The position numbers were made by a program, and so were the translations under genes. From Lytechinus variegatus (Eukaryota > Echinodermata > Echinoidea > Temnopleuroida > Toxopneustidae), in NCBI RefSeq assembly GCF_018143015.1, contig NC_054757.1:3334001-3398000 (forward strand): a DNA stretch of 64,000 bases, read 5' to 3'. Shown here piece after piece: positions 46,301-57,853 of the stretch. The notes beneath the pieces were generated by a model, which saw only the letters and a list, made by a program, of their open reading frames with translations, was not told the DNA's origin and ran no database searches. Position 1 is the first letter of the stretch, and every line of letters begins with the position of its first letter.

Positions 46301-49300
46301 GCATGTTATTCTAGTCGTATTTTACTAGAATTGAGTTATTTCTGACTAGAATATATGTCAGAAATGTGACTAGACTATCAGTTGCACCCAGCTGACTATT
46401 TGTCTAGTCAATTGATTGATTTGTTTTAAGAGTATAGGATTGATTCTGCGTAACAGTGTGAAAACTCCGTAATTATAATCAGTGGCGTAACTACGGGGGG
46501 GCATTAGGGGCACGGGGGGCACGTGCCCCCCCCCCCCCCCATCGGCTAACAAAAAAAAAACGGGGAAAAGGAGAAAAAGAGGGAGAAAGGAAGAGAAACG
46601 TAGTGGGAAATTATTGTTCATTATAATGTTATATTATAATTATGTAATTTTATATTATATTACATAAGAAACAATTTTTTAATAACTTCATGAAACATAA
46701 TTTGCTCAGGGCCTATATCCTCATTATTCCTGGTGCTCGCATTGTCTGTTTAACGAGATATGTAATCCTGTTGTACTAAAACCTCCTTTTTTTCAAGTCA
46801 ATATACACCAAATATATTTCCTCGCACTTCGTGTTATTATTGTTTTATTTAGTGATATATGCTTCTTTTTCATGACTACTTAAAAGATTTCCTGCCCGTG
46901 CTTACGTTCGCATTAGTGGATTGGTGAGATATATCTGCTCTCCATGGACTAAAATCAGTCCTTAAAATGTCTCTTTACTGATATGAATATCAAAAAGTTT
47001 CAGCTCGCGCTTCGCGCTCGCATCATTTGGTTCGTGAAATACGTATGATCTTATTGATTTCCTACAAACAAGCCTTAGGATCCCCCTCTTCGGGTCTGAA
47101 TTTCCTAAAGTTTCAGCGCGCGCTGTGCTTCTTGTATTTAGATGTTATTCTAACAAATTCAGAAAGCACTTTGCACTCGCATTAGATGACTTTGGAGAGA
47201 TATGTACATGTATACTCTTTATTAAAGGATTCCTAAAATATAGTCCTTAAAATCTCCGTTAGGGGTCAATATATACAAAAATTTCAGCTCATGCTTCGCG
47301 CTCGCATTGTTTAGCTAGACGGTACGAATCATGATAAGAAAAATATGATTATAATGTCACTTTTTATGTTTGAATGTCAAAAATTTTCAGTTCGCGCTTC
47401 GCGGTCGCATTATTTGATCATTGAGATACATATATGTTTAATGGCACTGTCCTTAAAATCTAGTAGTTCGTTAAACCTGGCAACTGAGCGCGCTTCGCGC
47501 GCTCATGGGGTTATTATTATTATTTATTTGACCAATATAAAAAGTACATACACATTGCATTAGAATGAAATTTACAGTACATTAACATGCAAAGAAATGC
47601 GGGAACGGCATGTGGGTAAGGGGGCACAAAAGCGAAATACATCACTGTTGCCCGAAGGCATGAGCCCCCACACATGCCGCTCCCAAGACATAAATAAAAA
47701 TATATAAATACTCTTACACAAAATATACTCTTACACAAAAAATTGACTAATTTTTTTGCTAGTGCCGCCCCCCCCCCCCCCCCATGCCATGACCCACGGT
47801 ACGCCACTGATTATAATATATGAACGTCAATGTTGTCGGTCTTAGCCAGTTGGAATGACTTGACCGCAGAGAGGAAAGATTGAACATTATTAATTGTTTA
47901 AGGGTAAGCCTGCCAGAATCCGACAGGGGTAATAAATTTTCAGACGTCGTTCCGATGACATATCTTGTGGGTATATAATAATAGGTAAATCTGTTTGTAT
48001 CTTTACGATGTTGTGTAGATTACTATGGAAAGAACGATGATGAACGTACCCAGATGGATGTTTTTATGGGAATAGTAGCGGACATCGAGATCGCAGTCCT
48101 GCCAGCTTTCGAAACACCAGACGCTGCTAAAAGAGTAAGTATGTACATTATGAAACAATAATGCATGCAGAACGGTGATGAAAATAAACAAATTTTAGGG
48201 TAAAGTGGGGGATGGCAGAACCTTTTCCTCCGGACTACAACATGGCGATTTTAGACACTAAATTCCCAAATAAAGTAGACATCTTGTGACAGCTGGTATC
48301 ATTTTCATTGATCATTTAGATAAACTAAAAATTATAGATAAGTATGTGTGTCTATTATTAGAACCACAACGCGTTATTAAAACAATCAGGACTAAACATT
48401 CTTGAATAGAATATGCTACACCTGATATGAACACCATAAAGGCAACATCCCTTAGTACTTCCGACGTTTATGTGAGACCTAACTTAAATTTTATTTTCTC
48501 TGTCTGAGAAGATGCGATGCTCTTGAGATGGTCTAGATGTGAAGTTAAAATGAGAAAAATGATGGTCAGACGTTTTAAAAAAAGTTGAATATGAATCAAA
48601 TTCAAAATAATGCTCCTAACATATGAGATACTACATGACATGACCCCCACCTATCTCAGTGAACTCCTTAAATCAAAATCACCCACCCAGTCTTACAGGC
48701 TTCGTAGTTCCCATGACACAATGCTCCTCATTCTCCCACCAGGTAAAACAAAAATTACACTAGGTGACCGTGCCTTTATCATTGCTACACCCAAACTCTG
48801 GAATAGTCTCCCTTCCTCAATAAGAAATGCACCCTCTGTCAATTTATTTAAAACTAAACTGAAATCCCACCTCTTTCAAGAGAGTTTTTATAAATAAGTC
48901 ACCTTTTTGTTATGTATTTTTTTAGAAATAATTAATCTTCACTTATTTTTCTTCGATTAATTTAGCAAACTTAAATTTACTTCTAAAATTTTTGCATATC
49001 CTGTTAATAATTGTTTTTCTGCTTATCTGTTATGTATTGTAATGCGCAGTTGAGTATATCCAAATAGAAATTGCGCAATATAAATTTACAATTATTATTA
49101 TTATGTAATGGCACACCGATCGTTCGCGATTTTACCCTACACTGCAAAAAACACCGGTGTCGATTTAAACACCAACTCGGTATCTATATTATTGTCCACA
49201 CCAGTGCAGTGTAAGACAACACCAGTTTGGTTTTGGTCTAACACCATATAGGACAACACCAATTAGTATCAAAACAGCATCGGTTTGATTCCAAACTGGT

Positions 49301-50707
49301 GTTGTTTCAATACATCTCTGTTTTGGACAGGGCTGGTGGTAAATCAATACCGGATTTTTTTATATTTTTTTTTTTTGGGGGGGGGACAGTGTACATCATT
49401 CAGCTCTGGTGGGATAATCTCGAATATCACTTATAGTGTGGAAACTCCTTGTTAATATTTTTTGTCAAACTTGCATAAAGTCACTTTATTGTTTAACCAT
49501 TTTATGTTGTTAAATAGCAAATAACGACCTACCTAAGTTTGGAAGGATGAAGAGTCTTAAAAACAAACGTTTTCTTCTTGATGATGTAGGAAGCAGACCT
49601 CGTCAAGGTTAGGGACAGTACTCTGAAGCCTTCATATGAGTTCTTCTCTCAATCTCTTCAGAAAGCAGGAGGAAAATACTTCATCGGAAACAGGGTAAGA
49701 TAGTATTTTGATTGGCTAGTTGTTGCTAGTCGGCAAAATCAATAAAATCATTTGGTGTGATCATAAGGTTTAGTGAAGGTGGCATTGACTGACCTTCAGG
49801 ACTGTAATTTAGTTTCGATGTAAAAAAAAATATAGAAAAGAATGAAAATGTATATCCATAGTTGATTTGAAAAGAAACGACTACTATAGGTTCATTTAGA
49901 AAGGAAGATCTGATAGTCTTTGTCGACGGTTCCGCAGCTAACTTATGAGAAAATTAGGAAATTACTAATGATTTAAACTCGCTACATATACGTTTGAGCA
50001 TAAAAAGAATGACTTATATTATAAAAACAGACAATAACAATTATGACTCAGATTGTAGACGTTCATTTTTTTTCGCCCTATCGATGCCGTTGAGATCAAG
50101 GTAGCGGGAATGATTTTACGGAGATATAATATAAAAGATAGATAGATAGATATATAGATAGATAGATAGATAGATGGATCGATAGATAGATAGATGGATA
50201 AAAAGAAATAGAAAGAGAGAAAGAAAGATGAAAGTAAGACTATAGATGGAAAGATAAAAAACAAAACAGACACGAAAATAGAAAGAAAAATAGAAGTAAA
50301 AAAATGAAAAGAAAAATAAGAAGGTTGATTGATTGATTGATTGATTGATAGATTGATTGATTGCAAGTTTGCAACAGATATATTATTATTTAAAAAAGTA
50401 CAATATATCGTCCGTTTTTCCCCTAAAACTGTCCATGGTTGTAGTCACTGTGGAAACATACGTCACCCTTCCGTCTTCTCGTATTTTTATCATGTCTTAC
50501 TGTCTTTGTTTTCATTTCAATCTTTCTCGTCAGATGACGTTAGCCGATCTGATCATCTTCAATCTCATCGATTTCTTCCTGGACAGCAGTGTTGGTCTGA
50601 AGACATATTTTGACCCTTACCCAGACCTGGTCAAGTACTACGAAACAATCAAGAATGACTCTCCTCTCACCGGATATCTTAAAACAAGAAAATACACCCC
50701 TTATTAA
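43367..50707 (+). CDS. Sigma-class glutathione S-transferase (GST-B)
   Basis: Five exons on the + strand: 43367-43514, 45198-45296, 48019-48134, 49590-49694 and 50534-50707. They give 642 nt and 213 residues. It starts MSTYKLTYFDARAKGEPAR with the likely catalytic Tyr8. The glutathione-site motifs LPVLDVDG and QSRA follow, then RRFPGDYYG across the exon 2/3 border. The C-terminal domain has FIGNR and MTLADLIIFNLIDFF, ending KTRKYTPY. Exons 1, 3, 4 and 5 have exactly the GST-A lengths, while exon 2 is 6 nt longer (two extra residues). GGTG|GTAAGT is used as the exon 2 donor, and an upstream GT six bases earlier would restore the GST-A length. Introns hold a SINE, MITEs, two hAT-like elements and a LINE end. 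Likely a cytosolic enzyme of lipid-electrophile or prostanoid metabolism; specificity unknown. Confidence 0.93.
43518..43525. promoter_or_regulatory. CRE-like palindrome TGACGTCA at start of GST-B intron 1
   Basis: The perfect CREB/ATF consensus TGACGTCA lies three bases into intron 1 (A|GTATGACGTCATATTTT). The same sequence is at 58005-58012 in GST-C, but not in GST-A. Conservation may only reflect recent duplication. Confidence 0.35.
43852..44095 (+). mobile_element. tRNA-derived SINE in GST-B intron 1
   Basis: The head has an A box TGGTGTAGCGG (43856-43866) and a B box GTTCGAATCCC (43899-43909) with a plausible anticodon arm (actctcgcctcaatccgagagt). About 160 bp of unrelated body follow (cttggccaggcgtc, cccaggtgcttattgggtacc, gctgggtggttagtg) and end near 44095. 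A tRNA head with an extended body marks a SINE and not a tRNA gene. Confidence 0.8.
44821..45062. mobile_element. Subfamily-2 fold-back MITE in GST-B intron 1
   Basis: 242 bp flanked by TA (44819-44820 and 45063-45064). The ends are CACCGCAAAAACTGTGG and acactgttttttacattg. The complementary inner phrases tagaggaccacacc and ggtgtggtcctcta match the copy at 35445. It ends about 135 bp before exon 2. Confidence 0.8.
45866..46035 (+). mobile_element. 170-bp hAT-like mini-element with perfect 8-bp TSD
   Basis: The ends are CAGTGGTGTACCTAGG and TTAGGTACGCTAGTG. The flanking 8-mer agtgccct is identical on both sides (45858-45865 and 46036-46043). The interior has G-runs and an A-run. It lies in GST-B intron 2. 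Too short to encode anything. Confidence 0.88.
46480..47809 (+). mobile_element. CAGTGGCGTA-family hAT-like element, copy 1
   Basis: 1330 bp in GST-B intron 2. The ends are CAGTGGCGTAACTACGG and GACCCACGGTACGCCACTG, with a perfect target duplication attataat (46472-46479 and 47810-47817). The interior has five CpG-dense motif units (near 47002, 47111, 47287, 47393 and 47488), each in AT-rich spacer. A LINE 3' end is inserted at 47512-47750. No transposase. Confidence 0.92.
47512..47750 (-). mobile_element. LINE 3' end inserted in the hAT-like copy
   Basis: This segment is absent from the sister copy at 59374-60547, where the sequence on either side is continuous. On the - strand it ends in tcaaataaataataataata, an (AAT)n tail typical of CR1/L2-type LINEs. 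No coding remnant was recognised. Confidence 0.65.
48590..49105 (+). mobile_element. 5'-truncated LINE copy in GST-B intron 3
   Basis: An open C-terminal stretch reads IKFKIMLLTYEILHDMTPTYL and later LWNSLPSSIRNAPSVNLFK, ending FQESFYK at 48897. A 3' UTR and tail (gcgcaatataaatttac, then (ATT)n) follow. Same clade style as the LINE at 39235 but a different family. The remnant is unbroken over about 100 codons. Confidence 0.8.
49140..49391. mobile_element. 'CACTGCAAAAAC' fold-back MITE in GST-B intron 3
   Basis: Flanked by TA on both sides (49138-49139 and 49392-49393). The interior matches the 33422 copy but is more diverged, and the right end holds an expanded T-run and G-run before acagtg. 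Confidence 0.7.
50128..50370. repeat. GATA and GATT tetranucleotide repeats in GST-B intron 4
   Basis: (GATA)n lies at about 50138-50200, followed by an A-rich, GAAA-like stretch and then (GATT)n at about 50322-50362. Low complexity only. Confidence 0.9.
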
Positions 50708-50728
50708 ATCACAATTGAATAATCAGTA

Positions 50729-50956
50729 CACTGCAAAAACTCTGGTGTTCATTTAACACCAGCCCGGAATCTACAATAGTGTTAAACAACACCAGTTTCG
50801 TTTTTGGTCTAACACCAGATAGGTGTTTATACAACACCAATTAGTATTAAAACAGAATCGGTTTGATTCCAAACTGGTGTTGTTTCAATGCTTCTCTGAT
50901 GTGGACATATATAGATTCCTGGCTGGTGTTAAATCAACACCGGAGCTTTTGAAGTG
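50729..50956. mobile_element. 'CACTGCAAAAAC' fold-back MITE just after the GST-B stop
   Basis: Flanked by TA (50727-50728 and 50957-50958). It starts 22 bp beyond the GST-B stop codon and so probably lies within its 3' UTR or replaces its polyadenylation region. It has the same fold-back plan as the 33422 copy, with a short deletion in the left arm. Confidence 0.82.
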
Positions 50957-52500
50957 TATGAGGGTGTGTCATAAAGATTTAGATGTAGATTTATTTAATT
51001 CCGTTAAACAAAGTAATATAATTGAAGTAACAGTATAAGTAGGCCAACATGTTCAAAATTATACATTCAGTTAAATGACAATTCATTAAAAAATACTGAA
51101 GATAAATTAACTGAAGATAAATTAACTTGCCAAGAAAAGCAGAACTTAGTTTAAATAGTAATTGGCAAAACCTTTACAACTAGAGACGGACGGACAACGA
51201 GCTTAAAATAAGCTACCAAATACCAAAAATATTCAAATATTTAGATATGACAATAAGTCGCACGAAACTGTTTGTGATACAACCTCCAGATTCGGATCGA
51301 AAATAGATAGTATTTAATCAAAAAGTAAAATGGAAATGTATGTCGTGTCATTAACGATGTAAGAAAAAACATATTTCCTTACCATCATGACTACAAACAA
51401 GTTTAAAACAGAATCATTGGTTAAACAGGGGTTTGCATGTTTGTTTGGTAAAATAGCAATTATTGTGTTTGATTCAGGAGCCGTGGAACATGGGACTGAG
51501 GGGGGGGGGGCTTCAGCCCCCAAAACGTTCATGGCCATCCTTTTTTTGCATGGTCACCCCCCCCCCTTTCAAAACCTTTCTGCAGCTTTTGAGACTTATC
51601 ATCATTCTGACCAACAAATATGCGGTTTCATTTTAACCGGATATTTGACAAAAATTGTATTCAACCTTCTTTTAAAATGTATGTAGTAGATGCATGAATA
51701 TCTTGTGTTGTTATTATGAGTAGCCATTGTACTGTAAATAAAAGCGCTATTAGATTTTTTTGAGGGGTTATACATGTATAACGCTGTTTCCCATATAAAC
51801 CTTACAGTAGTTGTTTAAACAAGAGTTTAAAATCTTAAACAACCATGTTTAATTTTTAAGATATTTAATTTTCAATAAATTAAGCATGGTTGTGTAAACT
51901 ATTTTTTACAACTACTTTGAGGTGAACATGGTTAAAAAAATCAATCAGCGTTTGAAGTGCTCTATACCAAAGTGGACATCTATGTCAGTTCTCGATCGAA
52001 CATTCCATTCTTGTTATTTGATGAGTGAGATATTTAACTAAAAAGTCTAATGCCAGTATTCATTTACAAAGAAAAGATTGGGATCCCAATAGTTGACTTC
52101 CTCTTCCCCGTCTGTCTGTCTATCTCTCCCCTTCTCTCTCCCTCCCTCTTCACCCCGCCCCCTCTCTCTCCTTCTTCATTCCCATCTCTCTCTCCTTCTC
52201 TCATTTTCTCAATGGTTGTACCAATTTAGGCATTCCTACCATTGTATCTGATATATTTTTGTGGATTGAAGCAATAAATGTTTTAGAGTTTGTAGAATTT
52301 GATGAAGTTTCACCGTCTATTTTTGTTAAAGTTGAATTAAGAAGACGATTCAAAATATTGAGATATTTACATTAATAGCAACCTTACAACCCACCAAACA
52401 CTAAGAGGTGATTCGACCCCCCATTTTCTTTTTTCAAAATAGTGAATTTGAACGATTTATCCCTACTCATTTTCCTCGACTCGGAGTTCGCTCCTGCAAT
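50957..52500. other. No gene seen between GST-B and the inverted-repeat block
   Basis: Contains a G-run/C-run fragment near 51497-51570 (ggggcttcagccccc), a short inverted phrase 'ttttaagatatttaattttc' near 51855, and a CT-rich stretch at about 52090-52205. No coding region is supported. Confidence 0.45.
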
Positions 52501-52504
52501 GCCT

Positions 52505-53880
52505 ACCGAGACGGGTGTTCTTTGACTGTGACGTCACCGGGGGTATCGTAGTAAACAATTGGCAGTGCTGTTTTGTGTACTATGCACGTACGCCTTCATA
52601 TTTACTTTTGTGTCAAAACTTCATTTTATCGCTATTGATTTTATGTGAACGATGTTGAAAGGAAGTAATAATTATCATAAGACATATTGTCAATAATATG
52701 ACCCTACATTGTTAAAACTGTTCTTCTTTGTAGCAATTTTAGACGATTTTAATGCCTTGTTTTCGTTCCGGACTGTGTCCGTGGCGAAACAATTGAATAA
52801 ACTGCAGTTGAAGTTGTATTTCGAGCCGGAGAACTTGCAAAAAGGAAATGATTAAAATTATATTTATGGCCATACTATTATTCCAAATATGTAAATTCCC
52901 TCATAATGATACCATAGACCCTAAAGGAATAATTTCAAGACGAATAATATGAAATTTGACCAAGATCTTCTCACCAGTCGATAACGTAGCAGACGTGTTA
53001 TCATGATATATTTATCCGCGTGTGACGCGGCTCTTGCAAAAAACACAGTTGGTTGCGGAATTGCTTTGTGCCGACCGGCCACCCGCTCCGGCGCAGCTAG
53101 CTGTCGAGCTGCCGGACCGCATACCTTTCATGCTGTCTTGAACTCACTTGCGAATTGCATATGTATGTTTGACGGTGACCTCTAGCGTAATTAAATATAC
53201 ATGTAGAAAACAACTCGGGAGGCCGAGAAGAATAGTAAGTTGATTCAAGATTGTTCTGTGGAATGAGCCATGAGTGGAAATGATCCACAGGATATAAAAA
53301 TGGAGTCAAAGACAAAAGGAAAGAAGAAAAAGACGTCAGGGGATTGCTGCATGGTCATGAACTGCGGTTCGATCATAGAGATATATATGGGGATGGTCTG
53401 GGGGTCGACATACCAGAGCACTACCCCACTACAGTGCAGTACACTCAATGCCTGGGTGTACTTGAGTGTATTGTATATAGCATATAGGCATGCAGCGCGC
53501 GCAGAGCTGAGCTAGCCGCCGGAATTACTTTCCAGCTACTCACTTGATGGAACATCGTGATAAAATAAATGAGAAATAGTGAAAATATCATTCAATAACT
53601 CACTGTTTTCAATCTTTCATCATGATTTAAGAGTTCATGATAGTTATTCATACTGTTCTTTATACAGGTAAAGTAAAGATTTGTACATATGATTCCTATT
53701 TGTTTGATTTGAGTTGCTTTGACAAAAAATTGTAAAATCATCTTTCACTCTCTGCATAGCATTTCTGTATTACACCCAGGCACCTCTTACACTAAATTCC
53801 CTCCGGTGACGTCACACTCAGAGTGATTTTTCTGTACACTCGTCTCTCGGGCTCTGACAGGTGGCTAATTTCATAGACTT
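52505..53880. mobile_element. Possible 1.4-kb inverted-repeat-bounded element, class unknown
   Basis: Near-complementary arms contain TGTGACGTCACCGG at about 52528 and CCGGTGACGTCACACTC at about 53803, with weaker outward pairing (gagacgggtgttc / tgtacactcgtctc). The interior has no recognisable gene; its short frames lack family features. It is either a MITE-like element or a chance pair of CRE-containing sequences. Confidence 0.3.
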
Positions 53881-54059
53881 TCAAAGCAAAATATCGAGAA
53901 GGCAGAAGATTTTTGTGACATGCTATTTGTTTGAACAACTGATATATACTTTATATCATGTGTGGAAACCATATTTATGGAAACTCACCCCCTTCTTAAT
54001 TCAACTTTAAATGATTGTCACGGTAATCCATACCTTCAAAACATATGGGCAGGAAAAAC

Positions 54060-54500
54060 CAAGATGATGATAGTATTGTGATGATGATGATGATTACGAT
54101 GGTGGTTGTGGCAGCGTTGATGGTGTCGATGGTGATGACCATGATGATGGTGTTGGTAGCAGTGAAGATGATGATAATGATGGTGGTGGTGGTTTCGGTG
54201 ATGAAGATGATGGTGATGATGCTGGTGATAGTTGTGGTGGTATAGCGGTGGTGATGATGATGATAATAGCGATGATGATGATGATGAAGATAATGGTGGT
54301 GGTGGTGGTGGTAGCGATGATGATGAAGAAGAAGATGATGATGATGATGAAGATAATGATGGTGGTGGTGGTAGCGATGATGATGAAGATAATAATGGTG
54401 GTAGCGGTGTTGTTGATGGTGATGATGATAATGAAGATGATGATGATTATAGTGATGGTGGTACCGGTGATGAATGTGGTGATCATCAATAGTGATGACG
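54060..54500. repeat. (GATGGT/GATGAT)n microsatellite
   Basis: About 440 bp of GAT, GGT and GTA triplets. Overlapping frames on both strands (poly-Met/Val, poly-Asp/Gly, poly-Ile/Thr) are composition artefacts. Confidence 0.95.
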
Positions 54501-55682
54501 ATAGTTCTGCTGCTGCTGATAATGATGGTGAGCTCTGGGCTCCGTCACACAAAGATTAGCGATCAATCGCTAAATGAATTGACCAATCAAGATCAATGTT
54601 ACACGCGCATGTGTTTCAAAATACTGACTAGGAACCAATCAGAAGTGTTCTTTCATTTTTGCAATTCATCGCAAACCTTTGTGTTACGGAGCCAAGATGT
54701 GTTTGCTCGGTGGTAGATGGTGGTAGATACCGTGCATGGGGCGCGTTGTGGAAGTTGTCAGCACTGTCAAACCGTTAGTTTTTACTGGCTGAGTAGTATC
54801 TCTGACTGCAACTGTCGGAGATACACAACTTCCCAGGTATTACAACATGTAGAAAGGGCTCACTCGTAACCATGAGTATAGTCTATACTAAACAGGTTGA
54901 TGAAAAGGGAAATGGAATAGATTGAGTATCATGAATTGAAAGGTGATGAAGAGGAACCTATACAGATTCGTAAGATACGATAATTAAGTCCTCTAAGGCG
55001 GTAGCGGATCTAGCTCTTTTGCTATAAGGGGGGATTTTACCTGTTGACTTGGCCCAATGATAATGAGCTGATACACTCTAAAAAATATTCAGTAAAAATG
55101 CTCCGTGAGGGTAATTATGTATTCAACCAACACTAGGCATTTCTTTTGGGCATTTTTATTTATCCAGTGCATGTGATGAAAATTTTGCCTATTCTAAAGC
55201 AATTGCTGCTTATTTTTAACTTTACTGGACAATATGCTTCCCGCATTGGTTAAAATACTGCCCAAAATTGGTTGGACATATAACTACCCTCATGCTGCTT
55301 AAAATCTACCCAATATTTTTACAGAATACGTACGTGCGCCCACCCCCCAGATCCGCCACGGCTCAGTTCTCCTCAGTTGCACCAACCTCGTCAACAGGGA
55401 AAGGGTGTTGGAGTTAACCCGTAACCCCTCTCCTTCCTCCCTTATTTAGTATAAAGGGAACCCAAGGTCCAAGGAGGTAGGGGTTGAATCCCTGACCCCA
55501 CACGTGATCTCTAGCATCTCTTCATTTTGTTGTATCTATATCCCCTATATGGCCCTGTGAAACTGGGGTGCTGCGGTATCACTGACCTCACACCTCACGA
55601 CTGGTCCAAAATCTAATTTTGGAACCGATTTCATTTAGCTCGATTTGTGAAAATGTGAATGAAAGATATGCTTTCATTTGAG
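54501..55682. other. No gene seen
   Basis: Anonymous intergenic sequence. A GC-richer phrase 'gatccgccacggctcag' near 55351 may be a remnant of a hAT-like end, but no partner was found. Confidence 0.4.
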
Positions 55683-56590
55683 TTTGATTTATTTATTCAC
55701 GGATAAAACATAAAAGCCTGCAATTCATCAAAAAAAGACTGCTTTTCAGCAAGGCCGTGAATTAGAATAAAATACAAGTTTAAAAACATTAAACATATTA
55801 ATTGTAGAAAACAAACAACACAAATTGTGGGAGGGGGAACACAAAAATAAAGGAAAAGAAAATAGAAAGATGAATCATTTGACAAAACAACTAAAGCATT
55901 TGAGAAAAGGCATTTAAATTGGCGATTGCTCTTTTTTCTTGAGGCAATGAGTTGAAGTAATTTGAGGCACAATACAATGGGCTCCGTTTCAAAAAATTTG
56001 TACGAGGTTTTGGCAACTGGATAAATCTTTCTCTATTTCTTAATCGATACATAGTATCCCTTAGTGTTATACGAAAATGTAAAGAGTCAGGTAATAACTG
56101 ATTTATTGCTATGAAAATTATAATAATAGCAGATTTTCTCCACCTTTCTTCTAGCCGGTCAACACCAACTGTAGGCCTATTGTACAATGCTTCTTTATTA
56201 TACCGAGCATCCACTCCAAGTACAACACGAAGAGCTCTATTTTGCAATATTTGAAGTCTTTGCAAATCAGTGGAATTTCCATTCATCCAAATTATTGAAC
56301 AGTAATCGAAATGTGGTTGAATAATTGTCTTATAAACCAAAAGGGCAGTATCATAGTCTATAAACGTTCTTACACGTTTCAGCAATTGAAAATTTCCATT
56401 TGCCTTAATCCTGACTTGATTGATTTGAGATTTCCAATTAAGGTTTTCATCAATTTGTACCCCAAGATATTTCAAGCATAATACCATTAATATTAATACC
56501 GATATTAGTAATTTACGTAGTGCTGACTTTGTACCAATAAAGATATATTTAGATTTGTTGACATTCATGCATAATTCTAGTCACAAAATT
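55683..56590 (-). mobile_element. 5'-truncated LINE with reverse-transcriptase C-terminus
   Basis: From about 56588 downward it reads LCMNVNKSKYIFIGTKSALRK, then KYLGVQIDENLNW, LVYKTIIQPHFDYCSIIW, LQILQNRALRVVLG and later YFNSLPQEKRAIANLNAF, stopping at 55891. This is the thumb and C-terminal part downstream of the YADD box. The 3' UTR ends gtgaataaataaatcaa near 55684. Few breaks are evident. It differs from the LINE family at 39235. Confidence 0.82.
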
Positions 56591-56712
56591 GAACATACGT
56601 ATTCGAACGATGATTTTGAACATTACACAGTGAGATGTTCCATGTCTCAAAAATAACAAAAAATTCTACTACGTTTTATTCCCATATCGGGTTCGGCGAG
56701 CTTAAGGTGTGT

Positions 56713-57396
56713 TTAAAGGACAAGTCCACCCCAACTAAAAGTTTATTTAAAAGAGAAAATTCCAACAAGCATAACACTGAAAATTTCCATAAAAAATCGA
56801 ATACAAAATAAGAAAGTTATCACATTTTACGGTTTCGCTTATTTTAACAAAACAGTTCAATTCAATTTCTTTTATTTCATTTTCAACAGAACAAAGTAAT
56901 GTGGTCGAAATAATTACAATAAACTTATATAGAGACAAAATAAATACACATTCTGGTCGGTATGCAAATATGGAGACTGATGGCGTCATTCACACACTAT
57001 TTCTTTTGTATTTTATTATCTGAAATATGAAATATTATAATTTTCTCCTCATTGTCAAGTGAAACAACAATTAATTCCTCTCTGAACATGTTGAATTAAT
57101 ATTGTTTAATACTATATATGGTCCAGTGAAGTTGTTCCGCATTGTCAAATTTGTAAAAAAAACATGAAATATTGTATAATTCAAACTATAAAAAAAAAAT
57201 AAATAGTGAGTGAGGGAAATCATCGACTGTCTCATGCCACTGAGTTGTGCATATCACTGTTGTGAAAAATAGGCGAATCTTTAAATTATCATAACTTTCT
57301 TATTTCACATCCGATTTCGATGAAATTTTCAGTGTTATGCTTGTTTGATTTTTCTCTATTCAAATCAACATCTTTCTGGGTGGATTTGACCTTTAA
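56713..57396. mobile_element. TTAA fold-back MITE, family 'AGGACAAGTCCACCCC', copy 1, with nested LINE tail
   Basis: The left end is TTAAAGGACAAGTCCACCCC and the right end gggtggatttgacctttaa, with TTAA on both sides. Compared with the copy at 61594, about 110 bp (56852-56965, ttcaattcaatttcttttatt ... ataaatac) is extra and looks like an inverted LINE 3' tail. No transposase. Confidence 0.75.
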
Positions 57397-57750
57397 CCAT
57401 TGACAGCACCCCCTGGAAATCAAGGAGGCTCCAAAAAAAGTATAAATTTAACCCAAATCATTTTCATTTTATAGTGAAACCTATGTTTTTTTTATTGCTT
57501 GTTAAATAAATTTTGCTTCCAGCACCCCTGTTGAAAAATCTTTCCCAGGGACCTGCATGTCTATCATAACTGTATTGTCCCACGTCCGAATAGGATAAGA
57601 AGAAGTAAACATCGATATAGGGTAATGTCAATAGTATTCGACGTTTGCATTTCACGTTCGAACAATTCGGCGAGAGGTCAAGTCCCAAGTCCTCAAGTAC
57701 AATATTTTGTGCGCGATATTTTCAATGTTCAGTGCAGTCGTCTTTGGGAG

Positions 57751-57757
57751 TATATAT
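57751..57757 (+). promoter_or_regulatory. TATA-like element upstream of GST-C
   Basis: TATATAT lies about 97 bp upstream of the GST-C start codon, and GTGCGCGAT (also found upstream of GST-B) about 137 bp upstream. Position and sequence suit a core promoter. No transcript evidence is available. Confidence 0.3.
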
Positions 57758-57853
57758 CATCTACCAGTACCTCGATAACACACAGTCTCGTCTCGTTATC
57801 ATCTGACGCTCTCTGCTATCCTCTTCCCCTGATTTCTATAATCAAATTAAAAG

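Noticed and set aside
53003-53185. Cys/Ala-rich 60-codon frame
   Set aside because: No start context, splice support or family similarity; a GC-richer patch only.
54045-54559. Overlapping Met/Val-, Asp/Gly- and Ile/Thr-rich frames on both strands
   Set aside because: Read-through of a trinucleotide microsatellite.
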